DNA of 64,000 nucleotides, taken from assembly GCA_026004735.1 (NCBI GenBank), contig BPJS01000001.1, positions 1,860,001-1,924,000 of the forward strand, written 5' to 3'. The notes under the pieces are model-generated. The model had not been told where the DNA came from. It ran no database searches and saw only the letters and a list, made by a program, of their open reading frames with translations. This document shows, piece by piece, positions 28,394 to 37,790 of this stretch (position 1 is its first letter; each line of letters begins with the position of its first letter). The DNA comes from Isosphaeraceae bacterium (GTDB taxonomy: Bacteria; Planctomycetota; Planctomycetia; Isosphaerales; Isosphaeraceae). The position numbers and the translations under genes were made by a program.

Positions 28394-29125
28394 GGGACGG
28401 TCGAGGAAGGCCTGCCAGGCGGGCAGGCTGGCCGAGTGGGCTTGGGATTTGGGCAACCAGAGGCCGCGCATCCGGGCGCGGAGGATGACGCCGCGCTCGA
28501 GGTCATGGCCCAGCAGGGCGGTGCGGGTGACGCGGAAGGGGAGGGTTCCCTCGTGGATTCGCCGGCTGACGTCGACTGGGTGGACCATTTCGACATAGGT
28601 CCAACCGTCGCGGCCGGACTGGGGTGCGAGCCAGGGACCGATCGGTTCGCCAGGCGGGCCGGTGACGAGGGCGTTGAGGTTGGGGTCGCGGCCGTCGTAG
28701 GAGTAGCCGGCCGAACGTGGGTCGCGCGGGCTGACCGAACGGTGTGCGCCGGGGGGTGGGTCGTCGCCGAGCCGTGAAAGGATGATCCACTCAAAGCCAC
28801 GGAGGCGTTCGAAGTCGCGGGTCTGGACTTCGAGATCGAGGTCGATGGTGGCTGGGTCGGTGTGGGTCCAGGTGGCGGTCAGGCGGAGCGAACCCCATGC
28901 CGGTGGGGCGTAGGAGGCGGTGGTTCGTCGAGGGTCGTGTTCGATGACCGACGGCGGTGTGGAGGCGAAGATCGGCGCGAGCGGACGACCGACGGCGGCG
29001 ATCGCCTCCAGGCCGAGAACGGGTCCGAGCGTCAGGTCGGCCGGGTAGAGGCCAGGAATGGGGGCGTCGAGCCGGAGGAGCCAGGGCTTGCCGGCCCAGT
29101 CGAGGGGAAAGCGGTGTTGGGACAC
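28376..29125 (-). CDS. Hypothetical protein, beta-rich, unknown function
   Basis: A 249-residue protein I do not recognise. It has no signal peptide or membrane helix. The sequence alternates short strands with Pro/Gly turns (GSLRLTATWTHTDPATIDLDLEVQTRDFE, GWTYVEMVHPVD), suggesting a beta-sandwich, possibly carbohydrate-related given its neighbours. It lies 28 bases downstream of the heparinase-like gene on the same strand, so it is probably the last gene of that unit. It is convergent with the glycosidase-like gene and shares 18 bases with its 3' end. Confidence 0.65.
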   Translation of the reverse strand: MSQHRFPLDWAGKPWLLRLDAPIPGLYPADLTLGPVLGLEAIAAVGRPLAPIFASTPPSVIEHDPRRTTASYAPPAWGSLRLTATWTHTDPATIDLDLEVQTRDFERLRGFEWIILSRLGDDPPPGAHRSVSPRDPRSAGYSYDGRDPNLNALVTGPPGEPIGPWLAPQSGRDGWTYVEMVHPVDVSRRIHEGTLPFRVTRTALLGHDLERGVILRARMRGLWLPKSQAHSASLPAWQAFLDRPLPLST

Positions 29126-29153
29126 GTCGGGGCACGCCTTGCCGGTGGAATGA

Positions 29154-31730
29154 TCAGGGAGATCCCGATCGTATCACAGACCGGATCGGGGGAGTTGCGG
29201 ACGGGGGTTGGCGAGGCTCAGGCTCGGAGTCTGCGGGCTGGGGAGCGGTGGCGTGGACGTCGCGGTGGGTCAGCAAGCAGACAGTGAAGGAATGGGGGCC
29301 GGGGTGCTCGGCCTGGGGATAGGCGCGGTCTTGGGCCAGGTGGGCAGAGGCGTCGAGGACGAACCCGGGATCCTCGCGAACCCAGTATCGTGCCCAATGT
29401 TCGCCCAGCAGGTCGGCGCGGGTGATGGTCCAGGCGCGTGAGACCCCGTCGCCGTGGCGAATCAGGAGCGTGCGGCCGACGAGTCCGTCGGTGGGGGCGA
29501 CCTGTCCTCGCAGCTCGAAGGAGCCGAGCGCACCATCGAGAGCCAAGCCGCGCGCCGCGCGGACGGCGCCCCGGTATTGGGGATGCTCGACCCGAAGCGG
29601 GCCGACCTGCGCGAAGCGACCACCGGCCAGGCTAATCCGGTCGGGGCGGATGAGGGTGACCAGGCCGTCGGTCTGGATCGACCGACCGCCGGGAAGAGTG
29701 AGCGTCTGGGGGGTGCCGGGTTGTCGATTGACGATCAGGAATTCGGGGCCGGACCGGGTTTCGACCACAAGAGCGATCAAGTCCGGGGAGGACGCCATCC
29801 GGCCGACGCGATCAGGTGCCGGGCAGTCGAAGGGGGCGACCGGCTCGAAGACGGTTACAAACGCGGCGGGGGCCGCGGAGTTCGGATCGCCTGGGCGGGC
29901 TATGCGGATGGTCTGCGAGCGTGAGTCGGAGGCCGGCGAAGCGTCGATCCGGTGCAATCCGGGGTTGAGCAGATGGAGGCGGAGGCCGAAGCCGGAGGGG
30001 CGCTGAAGGAGCAGTTGAGAGGGCTGAAGGGCGTCCTGGGGTTGTTGGAGGGTGGGAAGGCCGGTGTCGGGGTCGAGGATTTGGACGCCGTGATCCAGGG
30101 AGTACTGGAGGGCGGGGAGGGCGCCGGGTGCCGGCTCCACGATACTGACGGCGTAGGAGGCGGTTGGACTGGTGATCGCGATGATGAGCTGGCGAACGGT
30201 GGCGTCGCCTTCGGTGGAAATGTCGCGACTGGCCAGCGAGGCGATTTGAATCGAGGAATCGGCCGCATAGAAGAGGGGGTAAAGCGTCGAGCGGGGATGG
30301 CTCTCAGGGAAGGAACGCAGAATGGATTGGCCAGCGACGCGGACTTGTAGGTCGATCGCTGGGGCATCGAGCGCAGCGTTGGGCGGGCCGATCTGGAGCC
30401 AGAGACGGGCTGACGAGGGACCGGCGGCCAGCCGGGCGACACCCGCTCCGCCCAGGAGTCCGGTTCCGGTGGCCTGGTCGGGGTTCGGAGTCGTCGGGTA
30501 GGCCGCGGGGAGGACCTGTTCGAGGCTGGGAGGACGGGGGTTGGCGTCGAGGACGAGCTGGACTCGTGCATTCAGTTCGCGGAACCGGACGTCGTCGGCC
30601 GGGGAGCCGAGCGGACGGCAGGCGTGGATCAAGGGGAGGATCCAGTCGGCCAGAAGGCTGGCGACTTGGGAGTCGTCGCCGGCTTCGGAGGCGGGCCAGG
30701 TTCCGTCGTGGCGGAAGCCGTGGATCAAGACACGCTCAAGGCGGCGGAGGCCGAGTTCGGCACAAGTCCGGTCGCGGAGGACGAGAGCCGCCGCCAGCAA
30801 GCCGCGCGCGGCGTAGAGGGTGGCGGCCGAGTCGTCGATCGGCTGGAGGGCGAGCAATGCGGCGGCCGGCCGAATCAGGGAGTCTTCGACGCGGCGGTGG
30901 GGATCGGCCTCGCCGAGGGTGTGAGCGGCTTCGATCAGCGCCGGGTCGTCGCGGAGAATGGAGTAGGCGATCACAAGAGGCAGTGGAACCTCGTGGCAAC
31001 CGAGCCAGTCCCAGCGAGCGGTTCGGTAGCCGGAGCGAAATGGGGGCTTGAGGTTCGCGGGGTGGAGGATCTTGGGAGATCGAGGCGCGTCGTCGTGAAG
31101 TGCGTAATCGGGATAAACCTGTGCGAATCGGAGCAGAATTAAGGAGGCGAGGCGTGCGAGCCGAGGGTCACGCGATCGATCCGGAGAGTCGCGGTATCGG
31201 ACCGCAGCATAGAGAGCGGCTTTGGCCAGGAAGCCACGAGCCTCATAGTCGCGCTTGGCGGCCAGGTAGAGCCGTTCGTCGGGATAGATCTGTTTTTCGG
31301 GATCGACCAGGTGAAACGGATAGTGATGAAAGACGCGGGGGCGGACTTCGACGACTTCCTCGGGGATCGTCGGGGGCTGGCCGGGGATGAGGGCGACCTT
31401 GGCGGGGAACGACTCGTTGGGGAAATCGATCCCGCAAAGGCGGCAGGTGACGACGCCCGGGCGGGCGGGCGACCAGTCGAGCGTGTCCTCCTGCTCCGAG
31501 GCGGGGCAGGCCGGGCAACGGCAGAAGCGGAGGCCAGCCTGGGTAGGAACTAGCGCAGCTAGAGCAGCAGGTTCGAGTTCCAGCAACGCCATGACTCCGG
31601 GCGCAGACCAAAAGCGCGACTGCCAGGCGTCGGGCAGGCGCAGACGGCGGAGAGGGTCGGCCTGAGGCGGAGTGCCCGGAGTGTCGACCTGAGCGAGCAC
31701 GAGAGCCAGCAGAGGTGTCAGGAACAGCAT
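29154..31730 (-). CDS. Secreted heparinase II/III-like protein
   Basis: An 858-residue exported protein. The signal peptide is short (MLFLTPLLALVLAQV). Early in the mature part are five cysteines (C70, C72, C75, C96, C99) forming a ribbon-like zinc knuckle (RFCRCPACP and TCRLCG). Then comes a helical toroid of about 300 residues (DERLYLAAKRDYEARGFLAKAALYAAVRYRD, HDGTWPASEAGDDSQVASLLADWI). A long beta-sandwich half follows, the layout of heparinase II/III and alginate-lyase-like polysaccharide lyases. I could not identify the catalytic Tyr/His with confidence. The C-terminal tail is disordered and Pro-rich. The upstream small gene ends only 4 bases before it, implying an operon. Confidence 0.68.
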   Translation of the reverse strand: MLFLTPLLALVLAQVDTPGTPPQADPLRRLRLPDAWQSRFWSAPGVMALLELEPAALAALVPTQAGLRFCRCPACPASEQEDTLDWSPARPGVVTCRLCGIDFPNESFPAKVALIPGQPPTIPEEVVEVRPRVFHHYPFHLVDPEKQIYPDERLYLAAKRDYEARGFLAKAALYAAVRYRDSPDRSRDPRLARLASLILLRFAQVYPDYALHDDAPRSPKILHPANLKPPFRSGYRTARWDWLGCHEVPLPLVIAYSILRDDPALIEAAHTLGEADPHRRVEDSLIRPAAALLALQPIDDSAATLYAARGLLAAALVLRDRTCAELGLRRLERVLIHGFRHDGTWPASEAGDDSQVASLLADWILPLIHACRPLGSPADDVRFRELNARVQLVLDANPRPPSLEQVLPAAYPTTPNPDQATGTGLLGGAGVARLAAGPSSARLWLQIGPPNAALDAPAIDLQVRVAGQSILRSFPESHPRSTLYPLFYAADSSIQIASLASRDISTEGDATVRQLIIAITSPTASYAVSIVEPAPGALPALQYSLDHGVQILDPDTGLPTLQQPQDALQPSQLLLQRPSGFGLRLHLLNPGLHRIDASPASDSRSQTIRIARPGDPNSAAPAAFVTVFEPVAPFDCPAPDRVGRMASSPDLIALVVETRSGPEFLIVNRQPGTPQTLTLPGGRSIQTDGLVTLIRPDRISLAGGRFAQVGPLRVEHPQYRGAVRAARGLALDGALGSFELRGQVAPTDGLVGRTLLIRHGDGVSRAWTITRADLLGEHWARYWVREDPGFVLDASAHLAQDRAYPQAEHPGPHSFTVCLLTHRDVHATAPQPADSEPEPRQPPSATPPIRSVIRSGSP

Positions 31731-31734
31731 CGAT

Positions 31735-32058
31735 CTAGGGCTGGGCAGGGGATGAGTGAGCCGGCGGGGTGGGTGGGGGAGGATTGGCGGTGGGGTTAGG
31801 AGGCGTAGTCGGATGGAGGGGAGTCAGCGGCAGGACGGTCGGGGGAGCCAGGGATTCGCCCTCGGCGAGGCGTGTCACGGCATGTTTGCGGCGGGCCGCC
31901 TCGAGCTGCGCATCGGCGTGCTCGGAGCAGGCTAGTCCATAGGTTTTGAGCTCGGAAATCTGACCATCGCTCCAGATTGAGGCGATTTTGTGTTGGGGAG
32001 TTCGGGTGCAGCCGGGCGTTGTGCAGGTGAAGTGGTAGCGGAAGCGGTCGCGGGTCAT
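31735..32058 (-). CDS. Small Cys-containing protein, unknown function
   Basis: A 107-residue protein beginning MTRDRFRYHFTCTTPGC at the ATG at 32058. Three cysteines and a Cys-x-x-His (FTCTTPGC and LACSEHAD) could hold a metal as a small treble-clef or ribbon. A helical stretch (AQLEAARRKHAVTRL) follows, then a Pro/Thr-rich disordered tail. It ends 4 bases upstream of the heparinase-like gene and is likely translated from the same message. No family name is known to me. The short conserved core with a variable tail suggests a real, lineage-restricted protein. Confidence 0.6.
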   Translation of the reverse strand: MTRDRFRYHFTCTTPGCTRTPQHKIASIWSDGQISELKTYGLACSEHADAQLEAARRKHAVTRLAEGESLAPPTVLPLTPLHPTTPPNPTANPPPPTPPAHSSPAQP

Positions 32059-32173
32059 GGGGGACGACCTCAGGGATGACACCGGAAGTGTATCCGAGGG
32101 CGTGGGCGAGGAGGGTGGGGAGTCGGCAAGGAGAAGCAATTGGTGGGGGGTCACTCCATCGAGGGTGGGTCGC

Positions 32174-33382
32174 TCAGCGACTGGCGGTCGGGGGATCGAG
32201 CAAGGGATAAGAGATCGGGACGACGGCCTTCAGTTCGCGGAGGTATCGGTCGAGAGCGGCTTCGAAGGCCTGTCCCTGCAGGGCCTCGGCAATCTCGGTC
32301 TGGACCTCTTCGAAGGGAGCGGGTCCGGCCGGCCGACGGTGTTCGAGCCGGATGATGTAGATGGCTTTCGGGTCGTCGATCAGGCCGCTGATCTGACCGG
32401 GAGCGAGACGCTCGAGGGCGTCGTTGACGGCCTGGCTGGCGAACCCACCAGGGGAGGTTTTCCAGAGGCCGCCGGCGGAAGCCTTGGGGCTGTCGCTGAA
32501 CTGGCGAGCGAGGCTGGCGAAGTCGTCGCCGAGCTGGAGGCGCGTGAGGATCTGCTCGGCGCGGGCGCGACGTTGGGCATGGTCGGGGTAGCGATCGGCC
32601 GAGAGGCGGATTTCGCGCCAGGTGATTTCGGCGGGGCGGTCGAAGCGGTTGCGGTGGCTGCGGTAGTAGCCGTAGATCTGGCGGAAGTCGGGCGGAGCGA
32701 CCTTGTGGCGGAGGATTTCGGAGAGGTAGGCGCGGGCCATTTGTTCCTGGAGGAAGGTTTCTCGGCGTTCGTCGAGGGAGTCGTTGAGGGATTCGAGTTT
32801 GCGGCGAAGTTCGATCTCGTTTTCGCAATGAAAGCGTCGGAGCAGGGCGGGCAGCTCTCGGTCGGTCCAGAGGGTTTCGAAGTATTCGCGAAAGGTTTCC
32901 CATTGCTTGGGTTTGTCGAATTTTTTGCGTGCGGCCTGGAGAATCAGGGCGCGATCGACGAGGGCGTCGAGGGCAGATCGGCCGAGGGCGTCCTTATGCT
33001 CACGGCTGAGCTGGTTCCAGGAGGAGTTGGGGCCGAGCCGGTCGCGGATGGCGCGCTTCAGTTCCCGGACGGTGATGATGGTGTCGCCGACGCGGGCGGC
33101 AACTTGGGCGGCCTCGCGTCCGGGGTCGATGGGGAGGGAGTCGAGCCGAGAGGGGGAGACCAGCGGGCGATCAGGCACGCGATCGGAGGTCGACGCGGCG
33201 GCGAGGCTCGGGTCGGTCGGGGCGGCTGGTGGGGTGGGCCTGAGGGCGGGCAGGGGCGGTTCCTCGGGCAGGGTCGGGGCTGAGGGGATGGGCGAGGTCG
33301 GCGGCGTGGATTGGGCTAGAATCGGGGCAGGGACAGACGCGACTAGGAGGATGATCGTGAAGCGCGGTCCCGTTCCTCGCAT
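32174..33382 (-). CDS. SurA/PrsA-like peptidyl-prolyl isomerase, exported
   Basis: A 402-residue periplasmic chaperone or isomerase of the parvulin class. The N-terminal signal (MRGTGPRFTIILLVASVPAPILAQ) is followed by a 60-residue Pro-rich linker. Next is a SurA-N-like helical domain starting AAQVAARVGDTIITVRELKRAI, and then a parvulin domain at about residues 250-350. The parvulin signature is seen in ITWREIRLSAD, AEQILTRLQLGDDFASLARQFSDSPKASAGGLW and LAPGQISGLIDDPKAIYIIRLEHRRP. It assists folding of exported proteins. Ninety-four bases separate it from mfd upstream on the same strand. Confidence 0.88.
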   Translation of the reverse strand: MRGTGPRFTIILLVASVPAPILAQSTPPTSPIPSAPTLPEEPPLPALRPTPPAAPTDPSLAAASTSDRVPDRPLVSPSRLDSLPIDPGREAAQVAARVGDTIITVRELKRAIRDRLGPNSSWNQLSREHKDALGRSALDALVDRALILQAARKKFDKPKQWETFREYFETLWTDRELPALLRRFHCENEIELRRKLESLNDSLDERRETFLQEQMARAYLSEILRHKVAPPDFRQIYGYYRSHRNRFDRPAEITWREIRLSADRYPDHAQRRARAEQILTRLQLGDDFASLARQFSDSPKASAGGLWKTSPGGFASQAVNDALERLAPGQISGLIDDPKAIYIIRLEHRRPAGPAPFEEVQTEIAEALQGQAFEAALDRYLRELKAVVPISYPLLDPPTASR

Positions 33383-33476
33383 GGACTGCCTCCGTGGATG
33401 GGTCCGTGGCCGCCGCGCGCGGAGTGGGTGGATGCAGAGGAACCCGATGGCGGGGGACGATAGCGGCGGTCCGGAT

Positions 33477-36400
33477 TTACCGCAAGATCTCTCGGAGCAG
33501 AGCGACGCGATCGGTCGTGGTTGCCGACTCGGGAGTTGGGATGTAGGCGGTGCGAGTATCGACGATTCGGATCAGCCCGGGGCGGCAGCGGCGTGCGAGC
33601 TGTTCGATCTGGCGGGCGGAGCGATAGGAGAGGACCAGAAAGTCGCCTTCGACGTGGATCCGCTGGATTTGCCAGGGGGTGGCCAGGAGACGGATTTCGG
33701 TCTCGACCAGGAGGTTCCGAGCTGGGGCAGGAAGGGGGCCGAAGCGATCGACCAGCTCGGTTTCGAAGTCGCTCAATTCGTCGAGGGAGCGGAGCCGGGA
33801 GAGTCGACGATAAAGCTCGACCTTGAGTTTCGGAGCCGGGACGTAGTCGCGAGGAAGGTAGGCGCGCCAGCGGAGTTGGACGGCGCACTCGGGCGGTTCG
33901 CGGTCCGGGCGGTTGGTCAGAGCGCGAACGGCCGACTCGAGCAGAGAGCAGTAGAGTTCGTAGCCGACGGCCTCGATATGGCCGGACTGTTCGGAGCCCA
34001 GGATCGAGCCAGCGCCGCGAATTTCGAGGTCGCGGAGTGCGATTTTGAAGCCGGCGCCGAGTTCGGTCAGTTCCTCGATGGCTTTGAGTCGCTTGGCGGC
34101 CTCGGGCGTGATTGGCTGGTCGCGGTCGATGAGCAGATAGGCGTAGGCGCGGTGTTTGTAGCGGCCGACGCGACCGCGGAGTTGATGCAGATCGGCCAAT
34201 CCGTAGCGTTCGGGCTGGTGGATGAAGATGGTGTTGGCGTTGGGGATATCGAGGCCACTTTCGATGATGGTGGTGGCGACGAGGATATCGGCACGACGTT
34301 GGACGAAGGCGAGCATGGCGCGGTCGAGTTGGTCGCCGGGCATCTGGCCGTGGGCGACGGCAATGCGGGCGTCCGGGACCAGGGTCTGGAGGCGCTGGGC
34401 GAGTTGGTCGATGTCGTAGACGCGATTGTGGACGAAGTAGACCTGCCCGTCGCGGTTGAGCTCGCGGAGGATGGCGCGGCGGATGAGGTCGTCGTCCCAG
34501 CGGGCGATGCGGGTTTCGATGGCCTTGCGGTCGAGGGGGGGTGTTTCGAGGTTGGAGATATCGCGGATGCCGAGCAAGGCCATGTGGAGGGTGCGTGGGA
34601 TGGGGGTGGCGGTGAGGGTGAGGACGTCGACGGTGGCCCGGAGCGACTTGAGCCACTCCTTATCCTCGACGCCAAAGCGCTGTTCCTCGTCGATGATGAC
34701 CAAGGCGAGGTCCTTGAAGCGGACGTCGCGTTGGAGGATGCGATGGGTGCCGATCAGGATGTCGACCTGGCCGGCGGCGGTGGCCCGGAGGATTTGCCGG
34801 ATCTGGGCCTGGGGGTGGAAGCGATTGACGACGGCGATCTGGAAGGGGAACTCGGCCATGCGAGCCGAGAAGGTGCGGTAGTGTTGTTCGGCGAGGACGG
34901 TGGTGGGCACGAGCACGGCGACTTGTTTCCCCGCGTCGACGGCCCGGAAGGCGGCGCGCATGGCGACCTCGGTTTTGCCGAAGCCGACGTCGCCGCAGAG
35001 CAGGCGATCCATCGGCCGGGTGGATGCCATGTCGCTTTTGATGGCGGCGATGGCGGCGAGCTGGTCGGGCGTCTCCTGGAAGGGAAAGGCGTTTTCGAAC
35101 TCGCGGACCCAGTGGCTGTCTTCGGCGGGGAAGGCGAATCCGGGCTGGCTGGCCCGCTGAGCCTGGATCTCGAGCAGTTCGGCGGCCACGTCGACGACGG
35201 CCTCGGCGACGCGCGCCTTGCGTTTGTCCCAGACCGTGCTGCCGAGCTTGGAAAGCGAGGGAGCGGATCGGCCGCCGCCAACGTACTTCTGGACGAGGTT
35301 GATCTTGGCGATGGGGACGAAGAGGCGAACGCCCTCGGCGAATTCGAGGACGAGCTGCTCTTCGGAATGGTCAGGACCCAAGTCGGCGAGCTGGAGGCCG
35401 CGGTAGCGGGCGATGCCGTGGCTGACGTGGACGACCAGGTCGCCCTCGTTCAGGTCCAGGAAGCTCTCGATAGCGCGGGATTCGTAGCGGCGGCGGGTGG
35501 TGGTGGGGCGGCTCTCGATGCGAAGCAGCAATTCGGAGTCGGGCACGACGGCGATGGCGGCGTCGACAAGGCGGAAGCCAGCGCGGACCTGCCCGACGGC
35601 CAGCGTGAGGCGGCCGGAGCGGCAGACGGTTGTTTCGGCCAGGACTTCGGCAAGCCGCTCGGCCTCGGCGTGGTTGTGGCAGGCGATGAGGACGCGTTCG
35701 TCGGCCGCGATCGCGTCCAGCTCCTCACGGACGCGAGCCAGTTCGCCCGAAAAGCGTTCGACGGACTCGACTCGGAGCTGGCAGGTTTGCTCTTGCGAGA
35801 CGCTGGCCAGGGCTGAGAGGGTGATCGACGGGTGTTTCAGGAGCGGGCTGAGGGCCCCTTCCGGGGAGAAGAGGCCGCGGGGGTTGTCCACATGGGTGAG
35901 GTAGTGAGCGGCGCGGAGTTGAAGGTCGGCCGGCTCGACCAGAGCGATCCAGGCATCGCCGGGCAGGTAGGCGGCCAGGTGGGTGTAGGCGTCGGCCTGG
36001 TTTGGGTTAAACGGAGGCAGGGCAGTGAGTGTGCAGCGCTCGAGCCGGCCGAGGGAGCGCTGGGTTGCGGGATCGAACGGGCGGATCGACTCCAGGTCGT
36101 CGCCGAAGAATTCGAGACGAAGCGGTTCGGTGGCGTCGGCGGGGTAGACGTCGAGGATGCCGCCGCGGAGGCTGAATTCACCGGGCAGCTCGACGACTTC
36201 GCCGGGGCTGAAACCGTGTTCGAGGAGCCAGGCGGCAATTTGTTCGACGTCCAGGGTCTGACCAACTGCCACCGGGAGCGAGCAGCGTGCGACGTGATCC
36301 GGATGGGGGACCGGCTGTTGGATGGCCTGGATCGCCGCGACGACAAGGCGCGGGGGCTTGGGGTCGGCCAGGCGGCGAGCCAGGCGGAGGCGTGCGCCGG

Positions 36401-36770
36401 TGACCGAGTCGTTGCGTTGGGACTCACCGGGCAGCGTTTCCCAGGCCGGGAGGATCTCGGGGCGGAGGCCGGAGAAGGTGGCCAGGTCGGCGGCGAAGTC
36501 GTCGACGTCGCCGACGTGGGCAACCAGGCAGAGGAGGGTCGAAGGGGCGTGTAGGGCCAGAGCGGCGGCGGCCAGACTCGCCGCGGAACCCCAGGCCCCG
36601 TCGATTGTGGCTCCGCGGCCGTTGCGGAGCGCAGCGAGTAGTTCGGGGAAGCCCGGCGTGTGTTGAAGTGCGCGGGTCAGGTCGTGGAACGGCTCAGGGC
36701 CACTCACGATGACGGGGCGTCGTGGGAGGCCGACCGAGGATGGCGCCGGGGTGGCGTCCGGTTGAGTCAT
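33477..36770 (-). CDS. mfd: Transcription-repair coupling factor Mfd
   Basis: A 1097-residue Mfd, the DNA translocase that removes RNA polymerase stalled at lesions and recruits UvrA. Domains in order: UvrB-like N-terminal module (about 1-330, with LPGEFSLRGGILDVYPADATEPLRLEFFGDDLESIR), the RNA polymerase-interacting domain (GDLVVHVSHGIARYRGL onward, about 430-510), the helicase with Walker A (GDVGFGKTEVAMRAAF), the DEEQ box (IIDEEQRFGV) and motif VI (QLRGRVGRYKHRAYAYL), and the C-terminal TRCF domain. It is slightly shorter than E. coli Mfd. The long opposite-strand frame 32907-35816 is its shadow. Confidence 0.97.
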   Translation of the reverse strand: MTQPDATPAPSSVGLPRRPVIVSGPEPFHDLTRALQHTPGFPELLAALRNGRGATIDGAWGSAASLAAAALALHAPSTLLCLVAHVGDVDDFAADLATFSGLRPEILPAWETLPGESQRNDSVTGARLRLARRLADPKPPRLVVAAIQAIQQPVPHPDHVARCSLPVAVGQTLDVEQIAAWLLEHGFSPGEVVELPGEFSLRGGILDVYPADATEPLRLEFFGDDLESIRPFDPATQRSLGRLERCTLTALPPFNPNQADAYTHLAAYLPGDAWIALVEPADLQLRAAHYLTHVDNPRGLFSPEGALSPLLKHPSITLSALASVSQEQTCQLRVESVERFSGELARVREELDAIAADERVLIACHNHAEAERLAEVLAETTVCRSGRLTLAVGQVRAGFRLVDAAIAVVPDSELLLRIESRPTTTRRRYESRAIESFLDLNEGDLVVHVSHGIARYRGLQLADLGPDHSEEQLVLEFAEGVRLFVPIAKINLVQKYVGGGRSAPSLSKLGSTVWDKRKARVAEAVVDVAAELLEIQAQRASQPGFAFPAEDSHWVREFENAFPFQETPDQLAAIAAIKSDMASTRPMDRLLCGDVGFGKTEVAMRAAFRAVDAGKQVAVLVPTTVLAEQHYRTFSARMAEFPFQIAVVNRFHPQAQIRQILRATAAGQVDILIGTHRILQRDVRFKDLALVIIDEEQRFGVEDKEWLKSLRATVDVLTLTATPIPRTLHMALLGIRDISNLETPPLDRKAIETRIARWDDDLIRRAILRELNRDGQVYFVHNRVYDIDQLAQRLQTLVPDARIAVAHGQMPGDQLDRAMLAFVQRRADILVATTIIESGLDIPNANTIFIHQPERYGLADLHQLRGRVGRYKHRAYAYLLIDRDQPITPEAAKRLKAIEELTELGAGFKIALRDLEIRGAGSILGSEQSGHIEAVGYELYCSLLESAVRALTNRPDREPPECAVQLRWRAYLPRDYVPAPKLKVELYRRLSRLRSLDELSDFETELVDRFGPLPAPARNLLVETEIRLLATPWQIQRIHVEGDFLVLSYRSARQIEQLARRCRPGLIRIVDTRTAYIPTPESATTTDRVALLREILR

Positions 36771-36860
36771 TGAGGGAGTCGGTAAGGTGTCGGTCGCGGA
36801 CAGCGGGACGGGAATGGCCCAGCCGAAAGGGTCCAGGGTTCGCTCGGGGAGGGAATCTTG

Positions 36861-37724
36861 TCAACGGGTCGGACCGTGGCGTTCGGGAGGGTCGGCGGAG
36901 GTTCGGTTGCGACGAACCGGGGCCGGGAGGTCGTGGCGGCGAAGGCGGCTGGGGACGTGCGGGCGGGGCGGAGTGAGCGACGGGGGATCGAGGTAGAGGG
37001 TCGAGCGGCCTGCTAGGGGAGCGGCGAGGTCGTGGAGGAGGAAGGCGAGGTCGTCGGCGTCGCAGGGCAAGTCGAGCGCGGCCCGCGCGCCGAGGCGCTC
37101 GAGCCGATCGACGAGCGGGCGATCCAGGAAATGGGCGACGACGAGAACCGCGCGGCGGCGGGCCTCCCGCTGAAGGCGCGGTTCCCAGCCGGGGTCGAGA
37201 TGCGGCAGATCCCAGACGGCGATCGGCTCGGCGGCGGCGGCGTGCCAGTCGCGGACCAAACGCGGCTCGAAGCCGGCGGCTTGTACGGCCGCCGCGAGCC
37301 ACAGACCCAGCTCGGTCAGGTTGGAGACCACGGCGACGGGAATCGAAGGTGCGGCTTCGACGGGGTTGGGAGTCGTCAGGTGGCGAGCTAGGACGGCCCG
37401 TGCGGTGGCCTCGCTGAGGATGCTGCTGAAGAGCGGGGCGTAGGGTTCGACCTGGGGGTAGCGATTGAGCGGATGCTGGCAAAGGACCCAGGGCGTGGGC
37501 GGGGGAAGCTCGCGGCGAAGCAGGCGGAGCATGGCCGCCAGGCGGGTATCCCAGTGTGCGACGTGAACCAGGACGGCCGAAGCGGAGCGGGACAGGTCGG
37601 GCCAGCGATCCGGCAGATCGGCCGAGGCATCGAGAATCAAGCGGGGCCGGGGCGTTTGAGCCACCAGGCGTTGCGTCCAGGGATCGGACGGGTCGCCGAC
37701 GATCAACGAGCGGATGGTGGTCAT
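36861..37724 (-). CDS. Hypothetical protein, possibly two degenerate receiver-like domains
   Basis: A 287-residue cytoplasmic protein of unknown function. Two segments of about 110 residues each look Rossmann- or receiver-like: an opening strand (IRSLIVGDPSDPW; IPVAVVSNLTELGLWLAAAVQAAGFEP), alternating helices and strands, and a late conserved-looking turn (VLCQHP; ALDLPCDADDLAFLLHDL). The phosphoacceptor Asp and Lys of true receivers are not evident, so any signalling role would be non-canonical. The C-terminal 35 residues are Arg/Pro-rich. The start at 37724 (MTTIRSL) is preferred over 37775. It sits between the ketosynthase and mfd genes in the minus-strand train. Confidence 0.55.
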   Translation of the reverse strand: MTTIRSLIVGDPSDPWTQRLVAQTPRPRLILDASADLPDRWPDLSRSASAVLVHVAHWDTRLAAMLRLLRRELPPPTPWVLCQHPLNRYPQVEPYAPLFSSILSEATARAVLARHLTTPNPVEAAPSIPVAVVSNLTELGLWLAAAVQAAGFEPRLVRDWHAAAAEPIAVWDLPHLDPGWEPRLQREARRRAVLVVAHFLDRPLVDRLERLGARAALDLPCDADDLAFLLHDLAAPLAGRSTLYLDPPSLTPPRPHVPSRLRRHDLPAPVRRNRTSADPPERHGPTR

Positions 37725-37790
37725 CGGCTGAGGCCTCCCGAGCCGGGTGATACCAGGGCACGCCCGACGCGGCAAGACGGATTGAGCGTG

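Noticed and set aside
30566..31142. Overlapping plus-strand frames inside the heparinase-like gene
   Set aside because: Antisense shadows with Arg/Gly-rich translations; the minus-strand gene has a signal peptide, zinc knuckle and lyase-like layout.
32907..35816. 969-residue plus-strand open frame opposite mfd and the isomerase gene
   Set aside because: It is the mirror of the mfd and SurA-like coding frames; its translation is low-complexity, Asp/Gly/Glu-rich and has no domain.
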